64,000 nucleotides of DNA from CAWBRT01 sp963814745 (GCA_963814745.1 CAWFEA010000011.1:1-64000), one strand, 5' to 3'; positions 20,256-29,643 are shown, counted from the stretch's first letter. Translations and numbers: made by a program. The notes: a model not told the origin generated them from the letters alone.

Positions 20256-20966
20256 ATGATCGGGTCATCCCTCTTGGAATTCTCGCCGGCCGAATGGACC
20301 GCCATCCGTTTGAGCCTTAAGGTCGCGATGTGGGCGGTGGGCACAAGCCTGCCGCTCGGCATCGTGATCGCGCTGGTTCTGGCGCGCGGCCGGTTTTGGG
20401 GCCGGGAGGTGCTGGACGTATGCGTCCACCTGCCGCTGATTTTGCCGCCGGTCGTGACCGGTTATATTCTACTCATACTGTTCGGCCGGCATGGACCGCT
20501 CGGCCGGCTGCTTTGGAAAACAGTCGGTTTCACTTTCGCGTTCCGCTGGACGGGAGCCGCGCTCGCCTCGGCCGTAGTGGCGTTTCCGCTGATGGTGCGC
20601 GCCATACGGCTTTCCATCGAAGCTGTGGACCGGAAGCTTGAAGATGCGGCGGGAACGCTGGGCGCCGGCCCGCTCTGGGTGTTTGCCACGGTGACGCTCC
20701 CGCTGATTCTGCCCGGCATTATGGCCGGTGCGATCCTTGCCTTCGCGCGCAGCCTCGGCGAGTTTGGCGCGACGATCACGTTCGTCTCGAACATCCCCGG
20801 CGAGACCCAGACGCTGCCGACGGCAATCTACACCTTCACCCAGGTTCCGGGCGGCGACGTGGGCGCGCTGCGATTAACGCTTGTCTCGGTCCTGATTTCC
20901 GCGATTGCGCTGTTTTTGTCGGAATTCGCGGCGCGGCGGGTGGCGCGGCGGGTGGCGGGCCTATGA
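20256..20966 (+). CDS. modB: Molybdate ABC transporter permease
   Basis: 236 residues with about five transmembrane helices. The EAA coupling loop is visible as DAAGTLGAGPLWVFATVTLPLILPGI, followed by ARSLGEFGATITFVSNIPGETQTLP, a ModB hallmark. The preceding segment LPLILPPVVTGYILL is also typical. Its stop overlaps the modC start (ATGA), indicating translational coupling. Confidence 0.95.
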   Translation: MIGSSLLEFSPAEWTAIRLSLKVAMWAVGTSLPLGIVIALVLARGRFWGREVLDVCVHLPLILPPVVTGYILLILFGRHGPLGRLLWKTVGFTFAFRWTGAALASAVVAFPLMVRAIRLSIEAVDRKLEDAAGTLGAGPLWVFATVTLPLILPGIMAGAILAFARSLGEFGATITFVSNIPGETQTLPTAIYTFTQVPGGDVGALRLTLVSVLISAIALFLSEFAARRVARRVAGL

Positions 20967-21646
20967 ACCTCGAAGTGGACGTGTGCCACCGGCTCGGAGC
21001 CTTTACGCTGGAAGCTCGCTTTACGACGGACGGCGGTCTGACCGCGTTATTTGGACGCTCAGGCGCAGGCAAGACTTCGCTCATCAACATCATTAGCGGA
21101 CTGCTTCGCCCGGACCGGGGCAGGGTTGTCGTTGATGGGCGGGTGTTGGTCAACACCGCAGATGGCGTGTTCATCCCCACCCATCGTCGGCGTGTAGGTT
21201 ATATATTCCAGGAGCCGCGGCTCTTTCCTCATCTCACCGTGCGTCAGAACCTGCTTTACGGCCGCTGGTTCACCCCCGGCAACGAGCGGCGGGAACAGTT
21301 CGATCGCATTGTTGAGTTGTTGGGGATCAGCAGCCTGCTGAGCCGCGGGCCATCCCTGCTTTCGGGTGGCGAAAAACAGCGCGTCGCCATCGGCCGTGCA
21401 TTGCTCGCAAGTCCGCATCTTCTCCTGATGGACGAACCTCTCGCCTCGCTCGATGAGGCCCGCAAGGCCGAAATCCTCCCCTATATCGAGCGCTTGCGCG
21501 ACCAGAGCCGGGTCCCGATTGTCTATGTCAGCCATTCGGTGGCCGAGATCACACGTCTGGCCACGACCATGGTGTTGCTTGCGGAGGGCCGGGTTGCGTC
21601 TACGGGAACGGTCTCCGAGATCGTGGGCCGCTTAGCCGACGGTTGA
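20963..21646 (+). CDS. modC: Molybdate ABC transporter ATPase, short form without a TOBE domain
   Basis: 227 residues. Walker A is GRSGAGKTS (about residues 31-39), the signature LLSGGEKQRVAIGRAL, Walker B LLLMDEP and the H-loop VSHSVAEI. Standard ModC is about 350 residues and carries a C-terminal TOBE oxyanion-sensing domain. Here the protein ends soon after the ATPase core (EIVGRLADG), so trans-inhibition by molybdate through TOBE is not expected. The start overlaps the modB stop by 4 nt. Confidence 0.92.
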   Translation: MNLEVDVCHRLGAFTLEARFTTDGGLTALFGRSGAGKTSLINIISGLLRPDRGRVVVDGRVLVNTADGVFIPTHRRRVGYIFQEPRLFPHLTVRQNLLYGRWFTPGNERREQFDRIVELLGISSLLSRGPSLLSGGEKQRVAIGRALLASPHLLLMDEPLASLDEARKAEILPYIERLRDQSRVPIVYVSHSVAEITRLATTMVLLAEGRVASTGTVSEIVGRLADG

Positions 21647-21712
21647 TGGGCCAGGATGGATTCTGTCTCGCTATATGAATCGGAAAGGGCCTTCTGATAC
21701 GCTATTCTGATA

Positions 21713-23461
21713 ATGAGTTCACCGGTCGTCGATCCCACGTCAAAAGCAAAATGGCAGAGTGCTCTTTGGGCGCGTTGGAATGCGCTTCTCCTACAACGCG
21801 AAGAACAGGTTTTTCTCGCCCTCACGCTGCTGATTGGAGCGCTGACCGGACTCGCCGTCGTTGCCTTCATCGTTCTGACCGAACACATGGGGATGCGACT
21901 GTACCCGGTCGGCAGTGCTGCCTGGAGGCGCGTGCTGATCCCGGCGGCAGGGTCCCTGGCCATGGGCTACCTGCTCTATCGTTATTTTCCCAACGCCCGA
22001 GGCAGCGGCGTGCCGCAAACCAAGGCTGCTCTCTATGCACGCGATGGCCGCATCTCGCTGCGCACGGTCTTAGGCAAGTTCGGCTGCACCGCAGCCACTC
22101 TGGCCAGCGGGATTCCGCTCGGCCGCGAGGGACCGTCGGTGCAAGTTGGCGCCGGGATTGCCTCGGTCCTCGGCCGCGCGCTCGGGTTGCGTCCGGAAAA
22201 GGTAAGAGCGCTTCTGCCCGTGGGAGCAGCCGCTGCCATCGCCGCGGCTTTCAACACGCCTATGGCGGCGGTGTTGTTCGCTCTGGAAGAGGTGGTAGGA
22301 GATCTTCACGCGCCGGTTCTGGGATCAGTGGTGCTGGCTTCCGCCATTTCCTGGGCGATGTTACGTCTGCTGCTGGGCAATAACCCGCTATTTCAGGTTC
22401 CGCCGTACGAGCTGGTCCACCCGCTCGAATTCGCCATCTATGCGGTGTTGGGCGTCATCGGCGGTTTTCTGTCCGTAGCTTTTACTAGGCTTCTGCTGGA
22501 AATGCGCCAGCGCTTCTTGCTGTTGCCGAGAAGCACTCGCTGGTGGCACCCAGTGGTGGGCGGTGTGATGGTTGGCCTGATGGGCTTGTTCGTGCCACAG
22601 GTCTTAGGTGTGGGGTACGGCTATGTCGGCCACGCTCTGACCGGAACGATGGCGTTCAAGTTGATGGCTCTGCTGGTGGTGCTCAAGCTGTTTGCCGTAA
22701 CCACCAGCTACGCCTCTGGCAACGCTGGTGGAATTTTTGGTCCGGCCCTCTTCCTCGGCGCGATGCTGGGAGGCGCGGTCGGCACCGCAGCTCACCATTT
22801 ATTGCCAACCTATACGGCGGCGCCTGGGGCTTACGCACTAGTGGGTATGGGTGCGCTCTTCGCCGGCATCGTGCGCGCTCCCATGACATCCGTGCTGATG
22901 ATCTTCGAAATGACCCGCGACTATACCGTCATCGTGCCCCTGATGATCGCCAACCTGGCGAGTTTTTTCATTTCTTCGCGCTTCCAAAAAATGCCGATTT
23001 ATGAGGCCCTGGCGCGCCAAGACGGCATTCATTTGCCACTCCATGCGGAGCGGGATGAATTCGGCCAGCGCAAGGTGCTTGAGGCGATGCGGGATACCAC
23101 CGAGACCCTGCCAGCGCAAATGAGCGTTCAGGAGGCAGTTGAAGGAATGCGATCGAGTCAATTCCACGCCTGGCCGGTGATGGATGAAGAAAGCATCGTC
23201 GGGGTTTTGAGTCGAGCGGCATTGGAGAGCGCCCTTGATGATGGCCGGGCGGAACAGAAGTTGTTGGACCTTCTGGAATCATTCGAATTTCCCCATGCCC
23301 ACAAAGACCATGCGTTGCATCAGGCGCTGGAACGTATGAGCTATGCCCATATTGACATGTTGCCGGTGGTCAACCGGGCGGACGTCCACAAGCTGGAGGG
23401 AATTGTGACGTTGCGAGACGTGCTGGATTCTTATGGCGTGGACTCCATCGGCTCAGCGTAA
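21713..23461 (+). CDS. CLC-family chloride channel/transporter with C-terminal CBS pair
   Basis: 582 residues. The CLC signatures are GSGVPQTK (about residue 97), GIPLGREGPSVQ with the gating glutamate (about residue 135) and GNAGGIFGPALFLGAMLGG. A second glutamate in FALEEVVGD matches the proton-pathway position of E. coli ClcA, consistent with a Cl-/H+ exchanger. Two CBS domains occupy roughly residues 455-580 (QMSVQEAVEGMRSSQFHAWPVMDEESIVGVLS and the HIDMLPVVNRADVHKLEGIVTLRDVL half) and probably bind nucleotide. It sits about 65 nt after modC, so co-transcription is possible. Confidence 0.92.
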   Translation: MSSPVVDPTSKAKWQSALWARWNALLLQREEQVFLALTLLIGALTGLAVVAFIVLTEHMGMRLYPVGSAAWRRVLIPAAGSLAMGYLLYRYFPNARGSGVPQTKAALYARDGRISLRTVLGKFGCTAATLASGIPLGREGPSVQVGAGIASVLGRALGLRPEKVRALLPVGAAAAIAAAFNTPMAAVLFALEEVVGDLHAPVLGSVVLASAISWAMLRLLLGNNPLFQVPPYELVHPLEFAIYAVLGVIGGFLSVAFTRLLLEMRQRFLLLPRSTRWWHPVVGGVMVGLMGLFVPQVLGVGYGYVGHALTGTMAFKLMALLVVLKLFAVTTSYASGNAGGIFGPALFLGAMLGGAVGTAAHHLLPTYTAAPGAYALVGMGALFAGIVRAPMTSVLMIFEMTRDYTVIVPLMIANLASFFISSRFQKMPIYEALARQDGIHLPLHAERDEFGQRKVLEAMRDTTETLPAQMSVQEAVEGMRSSQFHAWPVMDEESIVGVLSRAALESALDDGRAEQKLLDLLESFEFPHAHKDHALHQALERMSYAHIDMLPVVNRADVHKLEGIVTLRDVLDSYGVDSIGSA

Positions 23462-23462
23462 G

Positions 23463-24289
23463 CATCCATCTTCAGTGGCAACGAGCCTATAACGCCCGAT
23501 CCTGAATTCCTGTACCTGAGTGCCACCCACCGCGAGGCTCTGGCTTCGGTTGCCTACGGAATCCAAGCGGCCGTGGGGTTCTCCGCGATCATTGCCAAAC
23601 CGAGCATGGGCAAGACTACATTATTGTTCGCCCTGCTGCGGCATTTTCAGAGTTCGGCGCAGAGCGCACTTCTGTTCGACACCCAGTGCAACTCCAGCGA
23701 GCTGCTGCGAAGTCTGCTCGCCGAATTCAAGATCCCCCACGAGGACAGCGGCAGCGACACGGCGGCATTGGCTTGTTTGCGGCAGTTTCTGCTGAAGTCC
23801 GCGCACGCACACCAGCGCGTATTGGTGGTGGTGGACGAGGCGCAAAATCTCGACATCCCGCTTTTCGAAACCTTGCGCCTGCTCTCCAATTTTGAAACGC
23901 CGAATGCGAAACTCATGCACATCGTGCTCGCCGGCCAGCCCGAACTTGGCAGGAAACTGGCGCTTCCCGAACTTGAGCAGCTTCGGCAGCGGATCATGAT
24001 GATCTCGCGGCTGAATACTTTCGCTCCCGCCGACGTCATTCGATATGTTGTGCACAGGCTGAAGCGCGCGGGTTATCACGGCGGCCCACTTTTTACTCCT
24101 GAAGCTCTCGGCTTGCTGGTGAGCAATTCTCATGGCGTCCCACGCGAGATCAACCGGCTTTGCTTCAACGCCCTGTCACTCGGTTGCGCGCTCGGGAAGA
24201 ACGTGACCAATGGCCAACTGGTGCGCGAGGCCACCTCGGGCTTGGAGCTTCGCTTTCCTCAGGACCGCGAAGAGACGGTCCACGGGTGA
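23463..24289 (+). pseudogene. ExeA/XrtA-associated-type AAA ATPase, 5'-truncated remnant
   Basis: The coding frame opens right after the CLC stop and reads ITPDPEFLYLSATHREALASVAYGIQ before the first ATG (23573). This is the conserved early part of ExeA-like ATPases, but the usual upstream FGLxxxPF segment and a start codon are missing. Walker A is AKPSMGKTTLL (Gly-rich loop altered to KPSMGKTT), Walker B VLVVVDEAQNLD, and sensor regions include LAGQPELGRKL and the PREINRLC end. ExeA-like ATPases of this kind occur in type II secretion and in exosortase/PEP-CTERM polysaccharide loci. The glycosyltransferases after the IS support the latter. Translation from ATG 23573 would lack the N-terminus. 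Confidence 0.75.
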
Positions 24290-24350
24290 CGTGACTGGCG
24301 AATTTTGTACCCGTGGAAAAGAGAGACACTGGTACGAGAGGAGCTGGAAA

Positions 24351-24770
24351 ATGGCCAAGAGGAAATACACCCCGGAGCAGATCATCGGGATTCTGCGTCA
24401 GGTCGAGGTGGCCGTAAGCAACGGCCGGAGCACGCCGCCAGCCTGTCGGGAGGCGGGCATGGTTGAGCAAACCTACGATCGCTGGCGCAAGGAATACGGT
24501 GGGTTGAAGCTGGAGCAGGCGAAGCGGATGAAGACTCTGGAGAAGGAAAACAGGCGGCTGCGGCAGGCGGTCGCGGAGTTATCACTGGAGAAGCAAATTC
24601 TGAAGGATGTGGCGGAGGGAAACTGCTCAGCCCGGAACGGCGGCGTGGCGCGGTGGAACCTGCCCGCCAGCAACCTCGGTTGTCGGAGCGGCATGGCTGC
24701 CGGCGGTTGGGGCAGTGGCGAGGGAGGCAGCGATACATCAGGACGCCGCGCGATGAGGAAGACGCGCTGA
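24351..24770 (+). CDS. IS3-family transposase OrfA
   Basis: The N-terminal helix-turn-helix reads MAKRKYTPEQIIGILRQVEV...ACREAGMVEQTYDRWRKEYGG, followed by a leucine-zipper-like coiled coil (LEKENRRLRQAVAELSLEKQILKDVAEGN). In related elements OrfA stops right after this GN; here the frame stays open to 24770, so the last 50 or so residues are probably not native. OrfA and OrfB normally join by a programmed -1 shift into the active transposase. Confidence 0.85.
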   Translation: MAKRKYTPEQIIGILRQVEVAVSNGRSTPPACREAGMVEQTYDRWRKEYGGLKLEQAKRMKTLEKENRRLRQAVAELSLEKQILKDVAEGNCSARNGGVARWNLPASNLGCRSGMAAGGWGSGEGGSDTSGRRAMRKTR

Positions 24771-25576
24771 CACGGGCGATCCTTCAGCGGGCCAGCCGAT
24801 ATGGCCGTTATGGCGATCGCCGGATCACGGTGTTGTTGCCGCGCGCGGGCTGGAACGTGGGACGGGATCGGGTGCAGCGAATCTGGCGGCGGGAAGGGTT
24901 GCGGGTGCCCGAGAAACAGCAGCCGCGTGGCCGGCTGTGGTTGAACGACGGCTCCGGCGTGCGACTTCGACCGGAACATGAGAACCAGGTGTGGAGCTAC
25001 GACTTCGTCAGCTGCTTCACCCACGATGGACGGACGTTGCGGGTGCTGACGCTGATGGACGAGTTCACGCGCCAGTGCTTGGCCTTGCGGGTGGCGCGAC
25101 GGCTGAACAGCTACGACCTGATCGAGACGCTGGCGGAGGTGATGCTGATCCACGGGGTGCCGGAACACCTACGGTCGGACCATGGACCTGAGTTCGTTGC
25201 CCAGAAGTTACGCAACTGGTTATCGGCGGTGGGAGCCAAGACGCTGTACATCGAAGCTGGAAGTCCGTGGAAAAACGGGGACTGCGAGAGTTGCAACGGA
25301 AAGCTACGAGACGAGTGCTTGAATGGCGAGATCTTCTACTCGCTGAAGGAGGCGCAGATCATCATCGAGCGTTGGCGTGTCGAGTACAACACGCGGCGTC
25401 CACATTCGTCGTTGGGTTATCGGCCGCCAGCACCGGCGGCGATCGGACCGGCGACGATCAAGGCAACCGAAGAGACGAGGCATGGAAATGTGGAAACCGC
25501 TGCGCGCTTCCCACATTTCCACACCCCCGACGGCGGCGACGGCGAGTCAACTTGTCCGTTGACTGCGCTACACTAA
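24653..25576 (+). CDS. IS3-family transposase OrfB (DDE integrase core)
   Basis: The frame is coding from about 24620 (LLSPERRRGAVE, no ATG), as expected for frameshift expression; the first ATG is 24653. The DDE core is seen as WSYDFVSCFTHDGRTLRVLTLMDEFTRQCL (first Asp), HLRSDHGPEFVA (second Asp) and SPWKNGDCESCNGKLRDECLN (Glu), then RPHSSLGYRPPAPAA. The full catalytic triad is present, so the element may be active if the orfA/orfB junction is intact. Confidence 0.9.
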   Translation: MEPARQQPRLSERHGCRRLGQWRGRQRYIRTPRDEEDALTRAILQRASRYGRYGDRRITVLLPRAGWNVGRDRVQRIWRREGLRVPEKQQPRGRLWLNDGSGVRLRPEHENQVWSYDFVSCFTHDGRTLRVLTLMDEFTRQCLALRVARRLNSYDLIETLAEVMLIHGVPEHLRSDHGPEFVAQKLRNWLSAVGAKTLYIEAGSPWKNGDCESCNGKLRDECLNGEIFYSLKEAQIIIERWRVEYNTRRPHSSLGYRPPAPAAIGPATIKATEETRHGNVETAARFPHFHTPDGGDGESTCPLTALH

Positions 25577-25610
25577 CACTCCTACTGGTACAAAATATCG
25601 GGCAGGTCAA

Positions 25611-26453
25611 TACGTAGTCCGCATCCTCACCGGAATTCCTTACAGCTTCACCGCGCATTCGCACGAGATTTACATGGATCGCACGATGCTGGGAGTGAAG
25701 ATCCGGGAGTCGGAGTTCTTTATCACCATTTCCGAGTACAACCGCCGACTGCTGACGGAACTGTATGGCCCCGCGTGCGCCGAAAAGATGCATGTCATCC
25801 ATTGCGGCGTGGACATATCGCTCTTCAAGCCGCGGAGTGCGGCCAGGATAAACAACCAGTTCACAATACTTTGTGTGGCCAGCCTGGAAAAACATAAAGG
25901 CCAGCGCTACCTCATCGAGGCTTGCGCGGAACTGTGCCGGCACGAAGTGGATTTTCGTTGCCTGCTGGTCGGCGAAGGAGAAGATCGCCCCTTGCTCGAA
26001 CGGCAGATTCGCGAGCTGGGACTGGAACAGCGGGTGCAATTGCTGGGCCGCCGGCCTCGCCATCGTGTTCTCGAACTCATGGCTGAGGCCGACGTACTCA
26101 CCCTGCAAAGCATTATGACCCCGAGCGGCATGAGCGAGGGCATCCCCGTGAGCCTAATGGAGGCGATGGCATCAGGCGCACCGGTCATCGCCAGTTCTAT
26201 CCGTGGAATTCCTGAGCTGGGCGAGCACGGCCGGACAGGTTTGCTTGTGCCGCACAGTGATGCCCGTGCGCTCGCCGAGGCGCTGCTAACGATTTACAGG
26301 TCGCCGGAACTTGCCCGGGAACTCGCTGTTCGCGGCAGGGAGAAAGTCGTCAGGAAGTTTGATCTCACGGCGATTACTCTCGCCAAGCAGAAATTGTTCG
26401 AAGGCGTGGCCGCCGCGGACCAGCCTGCTGAAGCGATCCAGCGCGCATCGTAA
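25611..26453 (+). pseudogene. GT4-family glycosyltransferase, 5' end lost at the IS
   Basis: The coding frame begins at the IS boundary (VVRILTGIPYSFTAHSHEIYMD) before the first ATG at 25674, so about the first 100-130 residues of a GT4 enzyme are missing. Retained are SEYNRRLLTELYG, the donor-binding domain start CVASLEKHKGQRYLIEA, LLVGEGEDRPLLE and the E-x7-E-type motif region (GMSEGIPVSLMEAMASGAPVIAS, then IPELGEHGRTGLLV). GT4 enzymes build polysaccharides from nucleotide sugars. Even if translated from 25674, the acceptor-binding half is absent. Confidence 0.85.
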
Positions 26454-26547
26454 GCTCGTCCAACTCCGCTGGACGACAAGAAATCCACGTAAGCATTCCA
26501 TCCTTCCGAAACCATCCCCGGTGGAAGCACTCGTTAAGGCCATCAAA

Positions 26548-27833
26548 ATGTCAGGTGTTGAATGGATCTTCTGGTTGTCGGTGGCGGCCGTTGCGTATAA
26601 CTACGCGGGTTATCCCGTGCTGCTGTTCGTGAGTGCAACGATTGCCCAGGCGGGACGCGACCTTCGCTACCTGCTTTCGCGACATGATCGCCGGAGCCGC
26701 ACTGCGAGTCGCTTGCCGAGCGTCGCCATCGTCATCGCGGCGTTCAACGAAGAAGCGGTTATCGAAGCCAAGCTGCGGAATATCGCTTTGCTGCGCTACC
26801 CAGGCGATCGGCTTGAAGTGCTGCTCGGACTCGATGGCTCGACCGACGCGAGCGCGGAACGCGCGCGGAGCGTCTTGATTTCGGGCTTGCAAGTTTTCGA
26901 ATTCCCGGTGCGGCGCAGAAAGCTGCAAGTGCTTCGCGATCTCGCGCAGCGCACCCAGGCGGAAGTACTTCTCTTTACCGACGCCAACACGATTTTGGAT
27001 TGCGAGTGCTTATATAAACTGGTGCGGCACTTCTCCGATCCGCGGGTAGGGGCAGTCAGTGGAAAGGAAGTGCGCTTCGGAGACGATGGTTGTTCAGGCG
27101 AGTCTCTATACTGGCGCTACGAATCTGCAATCAAAGTGCTGGAGAGCCGTCTCAACTGTCTCTTGGGCGCAAACGGGGCGGTGTATGCGGTTCGACGCGA
27201 ACTGTTCCGGCCCACCACATCTTCTCTTGTAGAAGATTTGCAGGTTCCGCTCCAGATCAGGTTCAACGGCCATCGCGTTGTCTACGATCCGGAGGCCGTC
27301 GCGATGGAGGACATCGTTCCGGGTGTGGAAGGGCAGTTCCAGCGAAGAACCCGCATCGCCGCCGGAATTTATCAGACGATTTTCCAAAACCCCCGATACT
27401 TGAACCCGCTCAAAGGCGCGCCGGCATTCGCTTTTTTCTCACACCGCCTGTTGCGTATGCTCGCACCCTTCCTGCTCGTGGCGGCGCTAGCCGCAAACTT
27501 CACCCTGGCGTGGCGTCCGCTCTATATCGTAATCCTCGCCTGCCAACTGCTCTTTTACTCGATGGCGGCACTCGGATGCGGGCTTCGTTTCGCCGGGAAG
27601 AAAGCGGGCCGTTGGCTATGCCCTTGCAGTTCTGCCTTATGAACGCCGCTTATATTGTCGGGTTATCGCGCTATTTGACGGGCAAGCAGACGCTCAGCTG
27701 GAAGGTGACTCCGCGCCAAACGACGGATCAAGCTGGACCTGCGCGCCTTCCGGAATGGCGTTGGCGCTGCTACTCTGGCCGCCGGTATGGGTGGCCGGGC
27801 AAGCGATGTGGCCCGATCTGGTGGCCGGCGTAG
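26548..27833 (+). CDS. GT2-family membrane glycosyltransferase, frameshifted near the 3' end
   Basis: About 390 residues if the frameshift is corrected. An N-terminal membrane helix (WIFWLSVAAVAYNYAGYPVLLF) is followed by a GT-A domain: VIAAFNEEAVIEAKL, LLGLDGSTDAS, FTDANTIL, the acceptor-site LVEDLQVPLQI and the QFQRRTRIAAG segment (QRRRW-like). Two or three C-terminal helices follow. The open frame from 26548 runs off at about 27600. The expected end (LMNAAYIVGLSRYLTGKQTLSW) is in the next frame and stops at 27833, overlapping the convergent IPT gene. It likely polymerises or extends an exported polysaccharide. The long upstream extension to 26311 is antisense-like noise; GTG 26521 is an alternative start. 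Confidence 0.8.
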
Positions 27834-28368
27834 TCAATGACGAGGCGTGCTGAATCACTCCCGCCGCGATCTCCTCGGGCCGGATCGCACCTCCCAGCAA
27901 GGCGAATCCCGCCGCATCCGCACCCATACACAACTGGCCTTCCGCGCAGTTGGCTCCCCAGCCGTTGATGGTCGTGGTGGTAATCTGCAATGGAATTGCT
28001 GAAGCAGCGGTACTTGTAATGGTGAAAACAACTTGATTCGAGGTGTAGCCCGTCCAAGTGCTGTATGCCGTAACTTCCGCCTGACCAGCCCGGCTGAGGT
28101 CGGCCGCGGAAATCGATGCGTGAATCGTCATCGAACTGACGCAGCTTGTAGGCAGGCTGGTGCCATTCCAGCAAACAACCGTGTGCTCCGTGAAGTTCTG
28201 TCCTCGCACAGACAAGGTGATCGCGCCCGATCCTGCTGGTGCCGATGCGGGAGAGATACTCGAAATCTGGGGGGTGGCTGCCGACGCCTGCTCCGCCAAA
28301 AGACAGACGACCACCGCCAGCGCGCTGATTGCGATAAACGATTTACAACGCAGAATAGAAGCCGCCAC
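27694..28368 (-). CDS. Secreted IPT/TIG-domain protein, apparently C-terminally truncated
   Basis: 224 residues. A signal peptide (SFIAISALAVVVCLLAEQASA) is followed by one IPT/TIG immunoglobulin-like domain (PQISSISPASAPAGSGAITLSVRGQNF...VVCWNGTSLPT). The rest has the pattern PEEIAAGVIQHA...TRSGHIACPATHTGG...AIPEGAQVQLDPSF, seen in acidobacterial secreted proteins that bind or process surface polymers. These homologues usually continue, whereas here the frame ends at 27694 over the GT2 3' end. The tail-to-tail overlap suggests a rearrangement joint. Function unknown. Confidence 0.65.
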   Translation of the reverse strand: MAASILRCKSFIAISALAVVVCLLAEQASAATPQISSISPASAPAGSGAITLSVRGQNFTEHTVVCWNGTSLPTSCVSSMTIHASISAADLSRAGQAEVTAYSTWTGYTSNQVVFTITSTAASAIPLQITTTTINGWGANCAEGQLCMGADAAGFALLGGAIRPEEIAAGVIQHASSLTTPATRSGHIACPATHTGGQSSSANAIPEGAQVQLDPSFGAESPSS

Positions 28369-28637
28369 AAGACATCTGAAAAATGAATTGGTACTAAGGG
28401 ATTAAGGTATTCAGGCGGCTAAGCTGGATGTATGGAAGAAATACCCGAATGCCGGAGGGCAAACACCCGTAGGAACGGCGTCGGAAGTCTAAGGCAGGTG
28501 TACGTACTTAAGTCTGCGCAACGAAGGACCCACAGACCATTTGACGTGGCTGCCTGGAAACGGCGAAAGGCCGAGGAGCGCCCCGGCCTTTGAATTTGTA
28601 AATCGTTGGTTTTTCCAGGCGACACTCGTTCGCGCAA

Positions 28638-29549
28638 CTATTTTGCGGATATTCCCTCCACAAAAATCCTGTCAGCACCATTGGCCGGAGGCGGTGGAAA
28701 CACGGCAAAAATCTTAAAGTCGTCGCTTACCGGGCGGATGGCATGGATAAACCCTCTGGGGCAGAAATGGATCATGCCCGCCTTCAGTTTCACCCACTGG
28801 CCCTTGATCATTTCTTCGCCCTCGCCCTTATAGACGTAGATGATTTCATCCGACGAGCCATGGTAATGCGCCTTCAGCGCGGGTTTTTGCGCTATGACCA
28901 TTTGATTACGCGGGGTTCCTATCGGCAGATCCAGCCTCATGGCCTGTCCCGGCGGAATCGGGTGGCTGGCATACCATTCATCCAGATTGATGTTCTTGCC
29001 TGATTTGAACTGAGAATCGATCAAAGCCCAGTCCCCAACCACGTCCCCCGGTTTGGCTTTGCTTTCTTTGGCATCGATGAATACTCTGTCGCCTCCGGGA
29101 GGCAGAGCGGGGGTAAAGATGTCGAATGACTGAAACTCCATGCCGGGCGCGCACTTCAAGCCGTGCACGGCGCCGCGCACATTGTAATGAATATCTCCGG
29201 GTCCGACCATTTCCCACTTGCCATTGACGTACTCTTGGCAATGGCCCTTAATCGGAACCAGGATCTCGTCGGATAAAGTGTGATAGTGCAGAGGGAAATC
29301 TCCTCGAATGGTCATCGCCAGCACCACCACGCGCGGCGTCTTAAAGACCACGTCCATACGCGGTCCTTTTTCTCCCGCAGGCAAAGGATGCGCGGCAAAC
29401 CACTCGGCCAAGTTCACGTTGAACGGGCTTGCGTAATCCGTGTCAAGTTCATGCGCGTCGCCGATATTTAGCACAGGCGGCGCGGCCGTAAGGGTCACCA
29501 CGCCCAATGTCAGCAGACCCATAAACATCAAAATCGCAATGCGTTTCAT
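28638..29549 (-). CDS. Secreted bicupin
   Basis: 303 residues with a signal peptide (MKRIAILMFMGLLTLGVVTLTAA) and two cupin barrels. Metal-type motifs are FPLHYHTLSDEILVPIKG in the first and KAHYHGSSDEIIYVYKGEGE with IHFCPRGFIHAI in the second. GGAGGAGATG lies just before ATG 29549. Bicupins bind a metal and act as dioxygenases, decarboxylases or isomerases, but the substrate is unknown. It follows the molybdenum hydroxylase genes on the same strand (94-nt gap), so it may act on the same or a downstream compound in the periplasm. Confidence 0.8.
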   Translation of the reverse strand: MKRIAILMFMGLLTLGVVTLTAAPPVLNIGDAHELDTDYASPFNVNLAEWFAAHPLPAGEKGPRMDVVFKTPRVVVLAMTIRGDFPLHYHTLSDEILVPIKGHCQEYVNGKWEMVGPGDIHYNVRGAVHGLKCAPGMEFQSFDIFTPALPPGGDRVFIDAKESKAKPGDVVGDWALIDSQFKSGKNINLDEWYASHPIPPGQAMRLDLPIGTPRNQMVIAQKPALKAHYHGSSDEIIYVYKGEGEEMIKGQWVKLKAGMIHFCPRGFIHAIRPVSDDFKIFAVFPPPPANGADRIFVEGISAK

Positions 29550-29643
29550 GGTTTCATCTCCTCCCCCAAAATATTTGCACGGCGCTCGCCGATGCCGCCG
29601 GGCAAAAAGCTACGGCAAATCTCGAGCGCGAAAAGCGGGTGCT

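Larger units (their letters stand above)
24292..25609 (+). mobile_element. IS3-family (IS407-group-like) insertion sequence
   Basis: About 1.32 kb with orfA and orfB in overlapping frames. The ends are related inverted repeats: left TGACTGGCGAATTTTGTACC from 24292, and on the reverse strand at the right a TGACCTGCCCGATATTTTGTACC-like end to 25609. IS407-group elements typically start TGACCTGCCC. No clear 4-bp target duplication is seen (GACG on the left, ATAC on the right). Both flanking genes are truncated at or near the element, pointing to a deletion or recombination after insertion. Confidence 0.85.

Noticed and set aside
26311..26547. N-terminal extension of the GT2 gene
   Set aside because: It overlaps the coding end of the GT4 gene in another frame; the family start with a membrane helix fits ATG 26548.
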